NCBI RefSeq assembly: GCF_013702265.1
Contig: NZ_CP059348.1
Location: forward strand, 3,596,001 to 3,660,000
Source: Providencia rettgeri
Lineage (GTDB): Bacteria; Pseudomonadota; Gammaproteobacteria; Enterobacterales; Enterobacteriaceae
DNA: 64,000 nt
Direction: 5' to 3'
How positions within the stretch are numbered: the stretch's first letter is position 1; each line of letters begins with the position of its first letter. Positions 1 through 9,909 of this stretch are shown here, piece by piece. The notes beneath the pieces were generated by a model, which was not told where the DNA came from, searched no databases, and saw nothing but the letters and a program-made list of their open reading frames with translations. The position numbers and the translations under genes were made by a program.

Positions 1-1928
1 TACAATATGGTAATGCATGGGAGTTTCCGCGCTATAACCTTAGCTACAAAGTCCGCTTTGCCGGCCGCCTTCAACAAGAAGGTAAAATCGTTCGTTGGGT
101 GGAAACTGAAGAAGTGCTTGCTCGCGCCTATGACCAAATCGTGATGGGCTATGGCTGCGACGCCACCAACACCCTACGCCTATGGTCTGCCCATGCCACG
201 AATGAAATGAACATCAACAAATTTAACCAAGGGGAATACTCGGCCGCCGTTGAAGATAAAAATTTTTCTGAGAATGTCTCCCGTGTGCTCTACCCCAATG
301 ATTCTACGGAATCAGGGAAAATTTTGCGTCTTGGGCAAGAGTATTTTCTTGTATCAGCAACCTTGCAAAATATCCTCGATGTCCATTACCGAGTCCATGG
401 CACGTTGAGTAATCTTGCCGATAAAGTGGCAATCCATCTAAATGATACCCACCCCGTTTTAGCCATTCCTGAACTGATGCGCTTGCTTATCGATGAGCAC
501 GAATATGAGTGGGAAGCCGCATGGCAAATGAGTGAAAGAATCTTTTCCTACACCAATCACACTCTGATGGGAGAAGCATTAGAACGATGGTCTGTGGACC
601 TTCTCGGGCGATTGCTCCCTCGCCATCTACAAATTATCTTTGAAATAAACGACCACTTTCTCACTGAGATCAAACAGCGTTACCCCAATAACCCAGAACT
701 TTTAACCCGCCTATCTCTGATTGATGAATCCCATGGACGCTATGTTCGCATGGCATGGCTTGCCGTCGTGGGTAGCTACCAAATAAATGGTGTGTCAAAG
801 CTGCATTCTGAGCTCATGACTCAAGAAATTTTCGCTGATTTTGCCAAAGTATTTCCTAAGCGTTTTAGCAATATCACCAATGGCATTACCCCACGCCGCT
901 GGCTGGCGTTGTGCAATAAACCCCTGGCAAGCTTGATTGATGAAACCATCGGTGAAAGTTGGCGGGAAGATCTCACAGAGCTTTCGCGCCTACAGCAACG
1001 CACCGATTTTCCTCTATTTATTGAGCGGTTAAAAACCTGCAAATTAGAAAACAAAGTTGCTCTCGCCGACTATATCGCTAAAAACGTCAATATCATCGTC
1101 GACCCTCACGCTATGTTCGATGTACAAATTAAACGTATTCATGAATATAAACGCCAATTACTCAATATCTTGCAAGTCATTGGACGCTACCAGCGTATCT
1201 TGCAACTTCCCGAAAAAAATTGGGTTCCGCGCGTGGTGATTTTTTCAGGAAAAGCCGCCTCATCCTACGTTAACGCCAAAATGATTATCCGACTCATCAA
1301 TGATATCGCTAACGTGATTAACCATGACGCCCGAATCAAAAACCGCTTAAAAGTGATTTTTATTCCAAATTACAGCGTGAGCTTAGCGGAGTTAATTATT
1401 CCCGCCACCGACTTATCTGAGCAGATATCCCTTGCAGGAACTGAAGCTTCTGGAACAGGTAATATGAAATTTGCCCTCAATGGCGCATTGACCATCGGCA
1501 CATTAGACGGTGCTAATATTGAAATTCGCGAACATGTTGGCGAAGACAATATGTTTATCTTTGGGCATACCGCCGAGCAAGTTAACGCGATTCGCACACA
1601 AGGCTATGACCCACGAAAGATTTACCAAGATCATGAAGATCTGCACAATGTCCTCAATTCCCTCGTTTCGGGCATTTTCAGCCCTGATGACCCTAACCGC
1701 TATTACCCGCTTTATGATTCTCTGATTAATTTTGGCGATCATTACCAATTGCTTGCCGATTACCACTCTTACGTTCAAGCCCAAGATGCCGTCGATAAGC
1801 TATACCAAAACCCAACGTTATGGACGCAAAAAACCCTCAATAATATTGCTAATATGGGCTATTTCTCTTCCGATAGAACCATAAATGAATATGTTGAAAA
1901 GATATGGCGAATGAAACCCACTCAGTGA
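1..1928 (+). CDS. glgP: Glycogen phosphorylase, 5'-truncated by window edge
   Basis: Glycogen phosphorylase releases glucose-1-phosphate from glycogen alpha-1,4 ends using pyridoxal phosphate (PLP). The reading frame is already open at base 3, so about 642 residues are present of the usual ~815, and the N-terminal ~170 lie outside the window. Family motifs run collinearly: [51 protein letters not shown] and [15 protein letters not shown]. The PLP lysine lies in [16 protein letters not shown] (codon 1467-1469). The wording fits GlgP better than MalP; no other glg gene is visible to test this. The gene ends at a TGA, with an AT-rich spacer after it. Confidence 0.95.
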   Translation, partial: QYGNAWEFPRYNLSYKVRFAGRLQQEGKIVRWVETEEVLARAYDQIVMGYGCDATNTLRLWSAHATNEMNINKFNQGEYSAAVEDKNFSENVSRVLYPNDSTESGKILRLGQEYFLVSATLQNILDVHYRVHGTLSNLADKVAIHLNDTHPVLAIPELMRLLIDEHEYEWEAAWQMSERIFSYTNHTLMGEALERWSVDLLGRLLPRHLQIIFEINDHFLTEIKQRYPNNPELLTRLSLIDESHGRYVRMAWLAVVGSYQINGVSKLHSELMTQEIFADFAKVFPKRFSNITNGITPRRWLALCNKPLASLIDETIGESWREDLTELSRLQQRTDFPLFIERLKTCKLENKVALADYIAKNVNIIVDPHAMFDVQIKRIHEYKRQLLNILQVIGRYQRILQLPEKNWVPRVVIFSGKAASSYVNAKMIIRLINDIANVINHDARIKNRLKVIFIPNYSVSLAELIIPATDLSEQISLAGTEASGTGNMKFALNGALTIGTLDGANIEIREHVGEDNMFIFGHTAEQVNAIRTQGYDPRKIYQDHEDLHNVLNSLVSGIFSPDDPNRYYPLYDSLINFGDHYQLLADYHSYVQAQDAVDKLYQNPTLWTQKTLNNIANMGYFSSDRTINEYVEKIWRMKPTQ

Positions 1929-2321
1929 AATAAAAAATATGATTAAACAGCCCAAAGATTTAACGTAAATACTCGTATCAGGTTTAAAACTTTGAAGATC
2001 AAAAAAATGCATCAATACGCTGTATATGCGTATTTTTGCAGTTTTATCATTCGATAATTTTATTTTTATATTTTTTTATATTGAAAATATACTTAATTAT
2101 GTTTTTCACTTATTTAAATTTAAATAAACTTAATTAATTAAAGCTTAATTACATAAAAAAAATCAAATCAAAACCCCTGTTCATTATTTTATTAATGACA
2201 TTTACTTACCATTGTGATTAGTATAATTAAAGCCTAATAACAAAAATTCAATATCTACGTAAACTTTACGCAGATTAATTAACCCTACACGCAGCAATGC
2301 TATATTTCATAGGAATTCATT
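1929..2321. other. AT-rich spacer upstream of the adhesin gene
   Basis: This 393-bp gap is strongly AT-rich and holds no convincing gene. A TATAAT-like hexamer near 2222-2227 could be a -10 box for the adhesin, but I see no well-spaced -35 box. A short near-repeat (ACGTAAACTTTACGCAG) lies near 2257-2275. I see no clear terminator for glgP. Confidence 0.4.
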
Positions 2322-5300
2322 ATGAATAAAGTTTATAAAACTATTTGGAACGACGCGATAAAGTCGTGGGTTGCCGTACCTGAAATAATGCAATCCGGAC
2401 CAAAATTAAAAAACTCAACAGACAATAAGATTAATCCAAAAAATAAATGCAATAGCAAAAAAGAGAATATTTTAAGAATATTTAATATAAAAAATATTGT
2501 AATTGTTTTATCTGGTTTATTTCCGTTAATCGCTAATGCGGTTGTTAGTGATAAATTAACAGTAATAGTCGATGATGACGAAAAAATGGTTGCGGTTTAT
2601 AATATAGATATCTATAAAAAGTATTTTCCTACTGCAAAATGGAACTCAAATAGTCCAAGTAACCTTTATTTACCTGAAACAATCGTTGTGGGAAAAAACT
2701 CTAGTCTTGCTAACTCAGCGACCGACTCTAAAACGGATGCGACTGGCGGAAGTGTTATTTTTGGTCCAAATTCTGTCGCTTATGGTTTTGGTAATACTGC
2801 ATTTGGCGCTGGAACTTATGTCAGCACAGGTGGTACTGCTCTAGGAGTTGCAACCATCGCAAATAACTTAAGTACCAGCGTTGGACGCAGTGCAGTTGCT
2901 GAAAATAATGGTGTCGCGATTGGGCGAGCTGCATTAGCATCCGATACCGCAGATGGAGGGGTCGCTATCGGTGTTTCCAGTAAAGCTACCGCCAATAATG
3001 CCGTCGCGATTGGTCGTTCTTCCGTGGCTTCAAATGTGAATGAAGTCTCCTTTGGTAACGATACAATAAAACGTAAACTCACCAATATCGATGCGGGTAG
3101 TGCAGATAATGATGCTGTTAACTTTAAACAGCTATCCACCACCAATGCGAATGTTGCTAAAAATACTCAAGAATTAATTGATACGAATAATGTATTAAAT
3201 ACAGCAAAAACAGATTTAACTAAGCAAATCAGTGATAATAAAACCGATGCTAACAATCAAATAACTACCGTAAATAATAAAATAACCCAGATTAATAATG
3301 GAGAAATAGGTCTTGTTAAAATTAACAGTGCCAATAACCTTATTAATGTGGCCAGTGATAAACTTGGAAAAATAGTTAGCTTCACCGGCTTAAATGGCAA
3401 TCGTAAATTAACGGGCATTGATAAAGGCACGGAAAATAACGATGCCGTTAATGTCAGCCAATTAAATGAAACTAATGCATTAGTCGCCAAGAACACGACC
3501 GATATTGCTGATAATAAAACTGTGATTGATAAGAACACTACCGATATCGCGGGCAACAAAACCGCTATCGATAAAAACACCACCGATATCGCCGACAATA
3601 AAACCGCTATCGATAAAAACACCACTGACATTGCTGATAACAAAACCGCTATCGATAAAAACACTACCGATATCGCCGACAATAAAACCGCTATCAACAA
3701 GAACACCACTGACATTGCCGACAACAAAACCGCTATCGATAAAAACACTACCGATATCGCCGACAATAAAACCGCCATCGACAAGAACACCACTGACATT
3801 GCCGACAACAAAACCGCTATCGACAAGAATACGTCTGATATCACCAGCAATACCGCAGCCATTGATAAAAATACCCAAGACATATCCAAACAAGGTGATG
3901 CGCTGAAAGATATCTCCACCAACTTAGAATCCGGTACCTTAGGGCTCGTCCAGCTGTCTGCCAACGGCGAAGAAGTGATCCTCAGTGATAAAGCCAAAGA
4001 TGCCAAAGCGTTTAATATTGGCAATAAAACCCTGAACGGTGTTTTGGCGGGTAAATTAAGTACCGACTCCACTGAAGCGGTAAACGGTAGCCAGTTGCAC
4101 GCCACCAATCAAGCTGTGACAGCGAATACCACTGCGATCGCTGATAACAAAACCGCTATCGACAAGAACACCACCGATATCGCCGACAATAAAACCGCTA
4201 TCGATAAGAACACCACCGATATCGCCGACAATAAAACCGCTATCGACAAGAATACGTCTGATATCACCAGCAATACCGCAGCCATTGATAAAAATACCCA
4301 AGACATCTCCAAACAAGGTGATGCGCTGAAAGATATCTCCACCAACTTAGAATCCGGTACCTTAGGGCTCGTCCAGCTGTCTGCCAACGGCGAAGAAGTG
4401 ATCCTCAGTGATAAAGCCAAAGATGCCAACGCGTTTAATATTGGCAATAAAACCCTGAACGGTGTTTTGGCGGGTAAATTAAGTGCCGACTCCACTGAAG
4501 CGGTAAACGGTAGCCAGTTGCACGCCACCAATCAAGCTGTGACAGCGAATACCACTGCGATCGCTGATAACAAAACTGCTATCGATAAAAACACCAACGA
4601 TATCAAGAAAAATACAGCGGACATATCCAAACAAGGCGAAACACTGAAAGATATCTCCAGCAACTTGGAGTCCGGTACTTTAGGGCTTGTTCAGTTATCG
4701 GCGAACGGTGAAGAAGTAATATTGAGCGAAAAAGCCAAAGATGCCAAAGCGTTTAATATCGGAAATAAAACCCTGAACGGCGTGAAAGCGGGTAAATTAA
4801 GTGCAGATTCCACCGAAGCGGTGAACGGCAGTCAGCTCTATGCCACCAATCAAACGGTGAAAACCAACACTGACAATATTACCAAGAATACAAACGCTAT
4901 CAGCCAAAATACCCAGGATATCGTAGAAAATAAAAACGCGATTACCACGATCACCAAAAACATTGATTCTGGCTCATTAGGATTGGTGCAGCTAAGTGCG
5001 GACAACCAGAAAATTGTGTTGAATAGCAAAGCTGATAGTGCCCGAGTGTTTGAATTTAACAACCGGACATTAAGCGGCGTATCGGCAGGTCGTGTAGCGG
5101 CTGACTCTACAGAAGCTGTCAATGGCAGCCAATTGCACACGACCAACCAAAGCGTAGCTAAAAATACGCAAAAAATTCAAGAAAATAGCGACAAAATAGC
5201 GCAACACGATACGGCGATTGCGCAAAATACCAAAGATATCCAAGCCAATACCGATAAACTGACGCAGCATGACAAAATGCTTAACCAGAATAGCCAAGAT

Positions 5301-6008
5301 ATTAAGGAAAACACCAACCGGCTAAACGAGCACGATAAGGAAATTGCTCAGAGTAAACAGGATATTAAAGCGAATACGGAAAAGCTGGCTGAGCATGATA
5401 GCGCCATTAGTAAAAACACCAGCGATATTCAGAAAAATACGGCGGCATTAGATAAACAAGGTAGTGAAATTGCGCGTTTATCCTCAGAAATGGGAGATGC
5501 CGGAGCGCTGAAAATGAGCCGTGACGGTGAAAGTATCAACCTCAGTGATAAGGCAAAAAGCGTCAAATCCATCAATTTTGGCGACAAACAACTTTCCGGT
5601 ATTGCCGATGCGAAAAATGACAGCGATGCCGTCAATTTAGCGCAAATGAAACGTGGTAATGCCGAAACCTTAAAATCTGCGAACACTTACACCGATGAAC
5701 GAGTCAATCAGTTGGGTGAATTTACAGAAAATGGGTTAAATCGCCTGAATACCAAAATTGATGATTTAGACAAAAAAGTCGACAAAGGTTTTGCTGCGAA
5801 TGCCGCACTATCCGGTTTGTTCCAACCGTATGGCGTAGGAAAAATGAACTTAACGGCGGGTGTCGGGGGTTATAAAGATGAATCCGCAGTCGCTGTCGGT
5901 ATGGGGTATCGCATTAATGAAAATGTCGCTATCAAAGGGGGAGTCGCCGCATCAACGGGTACAGGTTCTTCCACTATGTACAACGCGTCAGTGAACTTTG
6001 AATGGTAG
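2322..6008 (+). CDS. Trimeric autotransporter adhesin (YadA/Hia type, type Vc secretion)
   Basis: This 1228-residue protein is a surface adhesin expected to trimerise and export itself. Residues 1-24 (MNKVYKTIWNDAIKSWVAV) match the extended signal peptide region of large autotransporters. A hydrophobic core then ends near residue 73 (LSGLFPLIANA). A YadA-like head with GxxSxAxGxxAxA repeats spans about 145-245, followed by a neck (RKLTNIDAG..DAVNFKQL). A long coiled-coil stalk is built of 14-residue units (NTTDIADNKTAIDK) with repeated neck motifs (STEAVNGSQLHATNQ). The last ~75 residues are a YadA membrane anchor ending in F-E-W. The region upstream is AT-rich and a strong terminator follows. 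The ligand is unknown. The stalk contains recent DNA duplications (separate entries), so its length probably varies between strains. Confidence 0.95.
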   Translation: MNKVYKTIWNDAIKSWVAVPEIMQSGPKLKNSTDNKINPKNKCNSKKENILRIFNIKNIVIVLSGLFPLIANAVVSDKLTVIVDDDEKMVAVYNIDIYKKYFPTAKWNSNSPSNLYLPETIVVGKNSSLANSATDSKTDATGGSVIFGPNSVAYGFGNTAFGAGTYVSTGGTALGVATIANNLSTSVGRSAVAENNGVAIGRAALASDTADGGVAIGVSSKATANNAVAIGRSSVASNVNEVSFGNDTIKRKLTNIDAGSADNDAVNFKQLSTTNANVAKNTQELIDTNNVLNTAKTDLTKQISDNKTDANNQITTVNNKITQINNGEIGLVKINSANNLINVASDKLGKIVSFTGLNGNRKLTGIDKGTENNDAVNVSQLNETNALVAKNTTDIADNKTVIDKNTTDIAGNKTAIDKNTTDIADNKTAIDKNTTDIADNKTAIDKNTTDIADNKTAINKNTTDIADNKTAIDKNTTDIADNKTAIDKNTTDIADNKTAIDKNTSDITSNTAAIDKNTQDISKQGDALKDISTNLESGTLGLVQLSANGEEVILSDKAKDAKAFNIGNKTLNGVLAGKLSTDSTEAVNGSQLHATNQAVTANTTAIADNKTAIDKNTTDIADNKTAIDKNTTDIADNKTAIDKNTSDITSNTAAIDKNTQDISKQGDALKDISTNLESGTLGLVQLSANGEEVILSDKAKDANAFNIGNKTLNGVLAGKLSADSTEAVNGSQLHATNQAVTANTTAIADNKTAIDKNTNDIKKNTADISKQGETLKDISSNLESGTLGLVQLSANGEEVILSEKAKDAKAFNIGNKTLNGVKAGKLSADSTEAVNGSQLYATNQTVKTNTDNITKNTNAISQNTQDIVENKNAITTITKNIDSGSLGLVQLSADNQKIVLNSKADSARVFEFNNRTLSGVSAGRVAADSTEAVNGSQLHTTNQSVAKNTQKIQENSDKIAQHDTAIAQNTKDIQANTDKLTQHDKMLNQNSQDIKENTNRLNEHDKEIAQSKQDIKANTEKLAEHDSAISKNTSDIQKNTAALDKQGSEIARLSSEMGDAGALKMSRDGESINLSDKAKSVKSINFGDKQLSGIADAKNDSDAVNLAQMKRGNAETLKSANTYTDERVNQLGEFTENGLNRLNTKIDDLDKKVDKGFAANAALSGLFQPYGVGKMNLTAGVGGYKDESAVAVGMGYRINENVAIKGGVAASTGTGSSTMYNASVNFEW
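3492..3827 (+). repeat. Eight tandem 42-bp stalk repeats
   Basis: Eight consecutive 42-bp units encode NTTDIADNKTAIDK with rare changes (TVIDK in the first, AGNK in the second, AINK in the fifth). Two-heptad units like this extend a trimeric coiled-coil stalk. Neighbouring units differ mainly at synonymous sites, so they are older than the 423-bp duplication that follows. Confidence 0.9.
3821..4581 (+). repeat. 423-bp tandem duplication in the adhesin stalk
   Basis: The sequence from about 3821 to 4158 reappears from about 4244 to 4581 with a constant offset of 423 bp (141 codons) and almost no differences, for example ACC/GCC in the STEAVNGSQ segment and AAA/AAC in KDAKAFN/KDANAFN. A third, more diverged copy begins near 4585. 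This is an in-frame duplication of one stalk-neck module. Confidence 0.85.
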
Positions 6009-6024
6009 TGTGAGTTGATATATG

Positions 6025-6055
6025 AAGGGGAATACTGATTGTATTCCCCTTTTTG
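6025..6055 (+). terminator. Rho-independent terminator of the adhesin gene
   Basis: A perfect 11-bp stem (AAGGGGAATAC / GTATTCCCCTT) with a 5-nt loop is followed by a T-run. It starts 16 bp after the adhesin stop codon. Confidence 0.9.
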
Positions 6056-6058
6056 CTA

Positions 6059-6619
6059 TTAATACTCGCTGTAATCCACTTCTTCGTCATTCAGCTCAAC
6101 CATGACGTCGAAATGTTCCATGATGTCCATAAACGGTTCGAAAATACCGGAAGGAATTAAGATCTCATGGTAGGCATCATTGCCGGAAGTCAGACCCAAT
6201 AAATAGTAACCAAGGGCTTGTAGTTGCTGATTAGCGCGAACAAAAATTTGGTCTGGTCTTAAATCGTTTTTAGGGTCTTTAACGGCAAAATCTAGCTGAA
6301 TATCCAACCCTTCAACGTCAACAGCGTCTTCCAAGAAACTCACCGCAGATTCACTGTCTTTCCAGTCTATCCAAAAGCTGTTTCCCATATTCGACCTGAC
6401 AATAAGATCTGCCATTAAATAGCCAATTTCACCCTCTTCGATACGCTCGACGAACCCCTCTTCGTCTTCACTGATCGACTCTTTTAACTCTTCCTCAAAT
6501 GAAGAGATATCCGTATCCATATTCTCGATTGAATCTGGATTTAACAGCTTCGCCAGCTTGTTAACCACCTGCATAATGTCATTGAAATGGTCGAGCGCTT
6601 CTGGGTTCATGCCCTGCAT
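6059..6619 (-). CDS. Uncharacterised acidic cytoplasmic protein
   Basis: This 186-residue protein is very acidic, with a Glu/Asp-rich stretch near residues 42-65. It has no signal peptide, membrane segment or catalytic motif that I recognise. It could belong to one of the DUF6630-like families of acidic enterobacterial proteins, but that is only a resemblance from memory. It lies tail-to-tail with the adhesin gene and is probably monocistronic. Function unknown. Confidence 0.7.
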   Translation of the reverse strand: MQGMNPEALDHFNDIMQVVNKLAKLLNPDSIENMDTDISSFEEELKESISEDEEGFVERIEEGEIGYLMADLIVRSNMGNSFWIDWKDSESAVSFLEDAVDVEGLDIQLDFAVKDPKNDLRPDQIFVRANQQLQALGYYLLGLTSGNDAYHEILIPSGIFEPFMDIMEHFDVMVELNDEEVDYSEY

Positions 6620-6707
6620 CGTTATTCCTTATTTTTAGCGTAATTGGCTGTATTTTCACTAAAATAGGTGATTCGGTATATCGACTAATTCCGATATTTA
6701 CAGTGAA

Positions 6708-7091
6708 TTAGCCTTGCACTGGTGTGCAAATCTCGATCAAAAAGCCATTTAGGTCATGAACATAACCTATCGTTTGTCCCCAAGGCATCTCCTGCGCGTC
6801 TTGTACCAACTCAGCTCCGGCTTTAACTGCCTGAGCCAACGCGTTTTGTACATTATCAGTCTCAAAAGCAAGTTCAAAAACAGGGGCGTGCGGATTAGGA
6901 GCAACCGCGCCTTTACCGAGTTGATTCATTAACGCCAATGAAGAAAATGAAATTGTTGTGCTACCAGTATCCAGCTCGCCATAATCACCACTTTCATGGA
7001 GAAACGATTTTTTAAAACCAAAAGCTTGTTGGTAAAAATCGAGGGTTTTCTCTACATTCTCGACATACAAAATAGCGTATTTGAATTTCAT
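6708..7091 (-). CDS. VOC-superfamily protein (glyoxalase/bleomycin-resistance fold)
   Basis: This 127-residue single-domain protein has the vicinal-oxygen-chelate pattern: an N-terminal strand KYAILYVENVEKTLDFYQQ, a central FELAFETDNVQNALAQA and a C-terminal YVHDLNGFLIEIC. Such proteins bind a divalent metal and act as lyases, dioxygenases or drug-binding proteins; the substrate cannot be told from sequence. It lies 40 bp downstream of the MarR-type gene on the same strand, so co-transcription is likely. Confidence 0.85.
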   Translation of the reverse strand: MKFKYAILYVENVEKTLDFYQQAFGFKKSFLHESGDYGELDTGSTTISFSSLALMNQLGKGAVAPNPHAPVFELAFETDNVQNALAQAVKAGAELVQDAQEMPWGQTIGYVHDLNGFLIEICTPVQG

Positions 7092-7131
7092 TATTTTCTC
7101 TCACGTCATAGGAAGTATTAGATAGGGAGTA

Positions 7132-7617
7132 TTAGGCTTTGTCGCTATCAAATTGCTTGGCGACATCCACCAGCCATTTTCGGATCACTTTTTCATCAGA
7201 TTCACTCACTCCACTTAATAACCTATTTTCAGTGGACTTAACAGCCCCTTTGCATTGACGTAATAATGCTTCCCCTAATTGGGTTATTTCAATAATTTGG
7301 ATCCGCCCATGCTCCGGGTGCGGCAACTTAGAGATCATTCCCGCCTTTTCGAGATTTTTCACAATCACACTCATAGTCTGCGGTGTTAATAATGATAGCC
7401 TCGCTAAATCAGCCCCTGAGGCTTTAGGATATTCTGCAACCATTAACAACACAGAAAATTGAGGAAGCGTTACTCCCACATCCTGCAAAACTTGCTCCAT
7501 GCGAATACGATGAGCCGCATGAGCCTGTCGCAGTAAATAGCCAATATGACCTGATTCCCCACGTTTGCCTTCCCCTATTTCAGGGATCATCGATGTATTA
7601 ACTTTTGACTTGCGCAT
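7132..7617 (-). CDS. MarR-family transcriptional regulator
   Basis: This 161-residue protein shows the MarR winged-helix core: LRQAHAAHRIRMEQVL, then QFSVLLMVAEYPKASGADLARLS, the recognition helix TPQTMSVIVKNLEKAGMI, and the wing LPHPEHGRIQIIEIT. It is divergent from the AhpD-like gene and precedes a VOC gene. This arrangement is common for MarR proteins that sense electrophiles or oxidants and control their neighbours. No good ribosome-binding site precedes the first ATG, so expression may be weak or the start may be internal. The intergenic inverted repeat is a probable autoregulatory operator. Confidence 0.88.
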   Translation of the reverse strand: MRKSKVNTSMIPEIGEGKRGESGHIGYLLRQAHAAHRIRMEQVLQDVGVTLPQFSVLLMVAEYPKASGADLARLSLLTPQTMSVIVKNLEKAGMISKLPHPEHGRIQIIEITQLGEALLRQCKGAVKSTENRLLSGVSESDEKVIRKWLVDVAKQFDSDKA

Positions 7618-7621
7618 AATG

Positions 7622-7653
7622 TAAGAATTCGAATATTATTATCAGAGTTCTTA
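7622..7653. promoter_or_regulatory. Inverted repeat, probable MarR operator
   Basis: TAAGAATTC (7622-7630) and GAGTTCTTA (7645-7653) form an inverted repeat with one mismatch and a 14-bp spacer. It lies in the 58-bp gap between the divergent MarR and AhpD-like genes. Position and size suit a MarR dimer site; the assignment is inference. Confidence 0.6.
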
Positions 7654-7675
7654 TATTATCCGTTTGGAGCACAGA

Positions 7676-8152
7676 ATGAAACCTGAAATTATTGGAAGAA
7701 GTGATTGGAATCAGTTTGAAAAAATCGCCCCTGAAGTCGTTGCCGCGATGGGAGAACTGGGAAAAGCCGTTAGCAATTCAGGGCTTGAAAAACCACTTAC
7801 TGAGTTACTGAAAATACGCGTATCCCAAATCAACGGTTGTGCGTTTTGCCTTCAATATCACTTAAACTTAGCCCGTAAATTGGGGATTGAAGCCGCTAAA
7901 TTGGATCTCTTGCCAACTTGGCGTGATGCCGGTATTTATACTCCTCGCGAACAAGCCGCGCTCGCTTGGGCAGAATCACTAACTTTAATGGCTGCTCAGC
8001 ATGTTTCTGATGATGTTTATCAAGCACTACAGAATGAATTTACTGAATCCGAAATTGCGTTTCTAACCTCAGCGATTGGGGCGATTAATGCTTGGAACCG
8101 TATTGCGGGTGCTCTGCAATTCGCGCCACCAATTCCTAAATCGAGTTTGTAA
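7676..8152 (+). CDS. Carboxymuconolactone decarboxylase/AhpD-family protein
   Basis: This 158-residue all-helical protein carries the AhpD-type active site GCAFCLQYHL (CxxC plus His). It suggests a thiol-dependent peroxidase or reductase role rather than true decarboxylation. The ATG at 7676 is chosen because GGAG sits 6 nt upstream; a TTG at 7664 is also in frame but lies over that Shine-Dalgarno sequence. It is divergent from the MarR gene, its likely repressor. The ending, RIAGALQFAPP, is typical of the family. Confidence 0.9.
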   Translation: MKPEIIGRSDWNQFEKIAPEVVAAMGELGKAVSNSGLEKPLTELLKIRVSQINGCAFCLQYHLNLARKLGIEAAKLDLLPTWRDAGIYTPREQAALAWAESLTLMAAQHVSDDVYQALQNEFTESEIAFLTSAIGAINAWNRIAGALQFAPPIPKSSL

Positions 8153-8194
8153 AATCATGCATCCCAAGGTGAATATCGCCCTTGGGATGGTTGA

Positions 8195-9850
8195 TTAACG
8201 GCTATACCGCTGCTGAATAAATTGCGCGCACAGCATCAAGGTTAAGCTTATCAATACCGCCAGACAGGCCATCGCCATACCGCTGCCAATGGAACCTTGC
8301 TCAAACTGGCGCCAAACAAAAATCGACACCGTTTGCATACCTGCAGGAGCCAGTAACAGCGAGGAAACCAGCTCTCGTGATGCCACCGCAAACACCAACA
8401 TCATCGCCGCCACTAAGCTCGGTAAAACCAACGGAAATAAAATCAGTCTCAGTGACGTCATTAACCCTGCGCCATGAACCCGTGCCGCATCGGATAAACT
8501 GCCGCCAATTTGCGTGAATGCCGCACTGCAATAACGCACAGGATAAGGCAGTAGTAAGCAACTATAGGCCAGCAATAATATTCCCCAAGTATGGTAGGGC
8601 GTGATGGGCCAAAACGGTTGATTCCACGCCAAAATAAGCCCCACTGCGACCACAATACCGGGAATGGCTATTGGCAGTAACGAGAGCCCATCCAGCAATG
8701 CGGCACCACGGATCCGCTGCGCGACGACCAGCCATGCACATAAAAAGCCCAATATCCCCGTCAATATCGCGGTTGCCGTTGCGAGAGACACACTCATCAC
8801 TAATGCATCGAGGGCTTCTGTGTGGCTATTTAACAGTCCAGCAAAATGCCGGAGCGTTAGATTATCCCACGTCAAACCGCCAGAAACCGTATTGGAAAAT
8901 GCCGTGCCAAACATAGCCAGTAATGGCATGCCAACCGCGCAAAGCGCCACGAAAGAAAACAAACACACCGCGGGAATCCGCCAAATACCCAATGAGCGAG
9001 TCACCAATGCCGCGGCTTTGCCCGTATTCGTCGCCACATTACGCCCAGACACTAACGAACGCTGTAAGGTATAAGCCAATAGCGCCAAACTGGCTAATAC
9101 CAATGACAGCGATGCCGCTCCCGGTAAATCAATCGGCCAATCGGCAAGACGCTGCTCGATATCCGTTGTCAGAACCCGAATACCATTCGGAGAGCCAATC
9201 GCCGAAGGAATGCCGAATTCTTCAATCGCCAAAGTGAAGACCAGCAATAAACCTGCGGCAATCGAAGGCAAAGAGAGAGGCAATGTCACTCGCATAAATG
9301 CCTGCCATGCGGATGCCCCATGAACTTGTGCCACATCCGCCAGACGGTTGCCATTCACCGCCATACTGCGGGAGACCGCAAAATAGAGCACCGGAAACAG
9401 ATTTAACGACATAATCACCACCATTCCCCCAAGGGAAAACAGGGCGCTACCGGGGCTGATACCAAATAGTTGCTGAGAATAACCATTCGGTTGCAGGGTT
9501 AACATCCATGAAAGCCCTGCGATATAAGGTGGAATTAAAAATGGAATCAAAAACAGTAAGTCCCAAACACGGGCAAAAGGCAGGTTAAATAAGCCACGTA
9601 AAGCCCCTAATGGGATGGCTATCATGGCACTCACCAGCGCCACACCTAAACCCAGTAAAAACGTATTTTGCAGTAAATTTGCCAGTGCTGGTTCATTAAA
9701 TAGATGGGTAATCGGCTGGAAAATTTGGCTGAAATCCCCTTGTCCAAAATACGGAAATAGCGCTTGTAACACAATAAAACTCAAGGGAATAATCACTAAA
9801 ATCGCCAAGGCGATTAAGATCGAAAATGGCAATAAACGACGTGTCATCAT
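8195..9850 (-). CDS. ABC importer permease, fused two-domain (FbpB/AfuB type)
   Basis: This 551-residue inner-membrane protein has about 12 hydrophobic segments. It has two copies of the permease coupling motif (around HGASAWQAFMRVTLPLSLP and HGAGLMTSLRLILFPLVLP). It is therefore an internally duplicated permease, as in the Fbp/Sfu/Afu ferric or sugar-phosphate importers. It is the last gene of an ATPase / binding protein / permease operon. Iron, hexose phosphate or another anion are all possible substrates. Confidence 0.9.
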   Translation of the reverse strand: MMTRRLLPFSILIALAILVIIPLSFIVLQALFPYFGQGDFSQIFQPITHLFNEPALANLLQNTFLLGLGVALVSAMIAIPLGALRGLFNLPFARVWDLLFLIPFLIPPYIAGLSWMLTLQPNGYSQQLFGISPGSALFSLGGMVVIMSLNLFPVLYFAVSRSMAVNGNRLADVAQVHGASAWQAFMRVTLPLSLPSIAAGLLLVFTLAIEEFGIPSAIGSPNGIRVLTTDIEQRLADWPIDLPGAASLSLVLASLALLAYTLQRSLVSGRNVATNTGKAAALVTRSLGIWRIPAVCLFSFVALCAVGMPLLAMFGTAFSNTVSGGLTWDNLTLRHFAGLLNSHTEALDALVMSVSLATATAILTGILGFLCAWLVVAQRIRGAALLDGLSLLPIAIPGIVVAVGLILAWNQPFWPITPYHTWGILLLAYSCLLLPYPVRYCSAAFTQIGGSLSDAARVHGAGLMTSLRLILFPLVLPSLVAAMMLVFAVASRELVSSLLLAPAGMQTVSIFVWRQFEQGSIGSGMAMACLAVLISLTLMLCAQFIQQRYSR

Positions 9851-9909
9851 CAGAAAATCAGCTCCTGCTGGGTCGCTAATGCCACCCAGCGGCGAGGAAG
9901 AGAAAACCG

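Noticed and set aside
3257-4531. Long minus-strand open frames rich in Val, Leu, Ser inside the adhesin gene
   Set aside because: They mirror the repeat coding sequence on the plus strand, repeat with the same period, and have no ribosome-binding sites.
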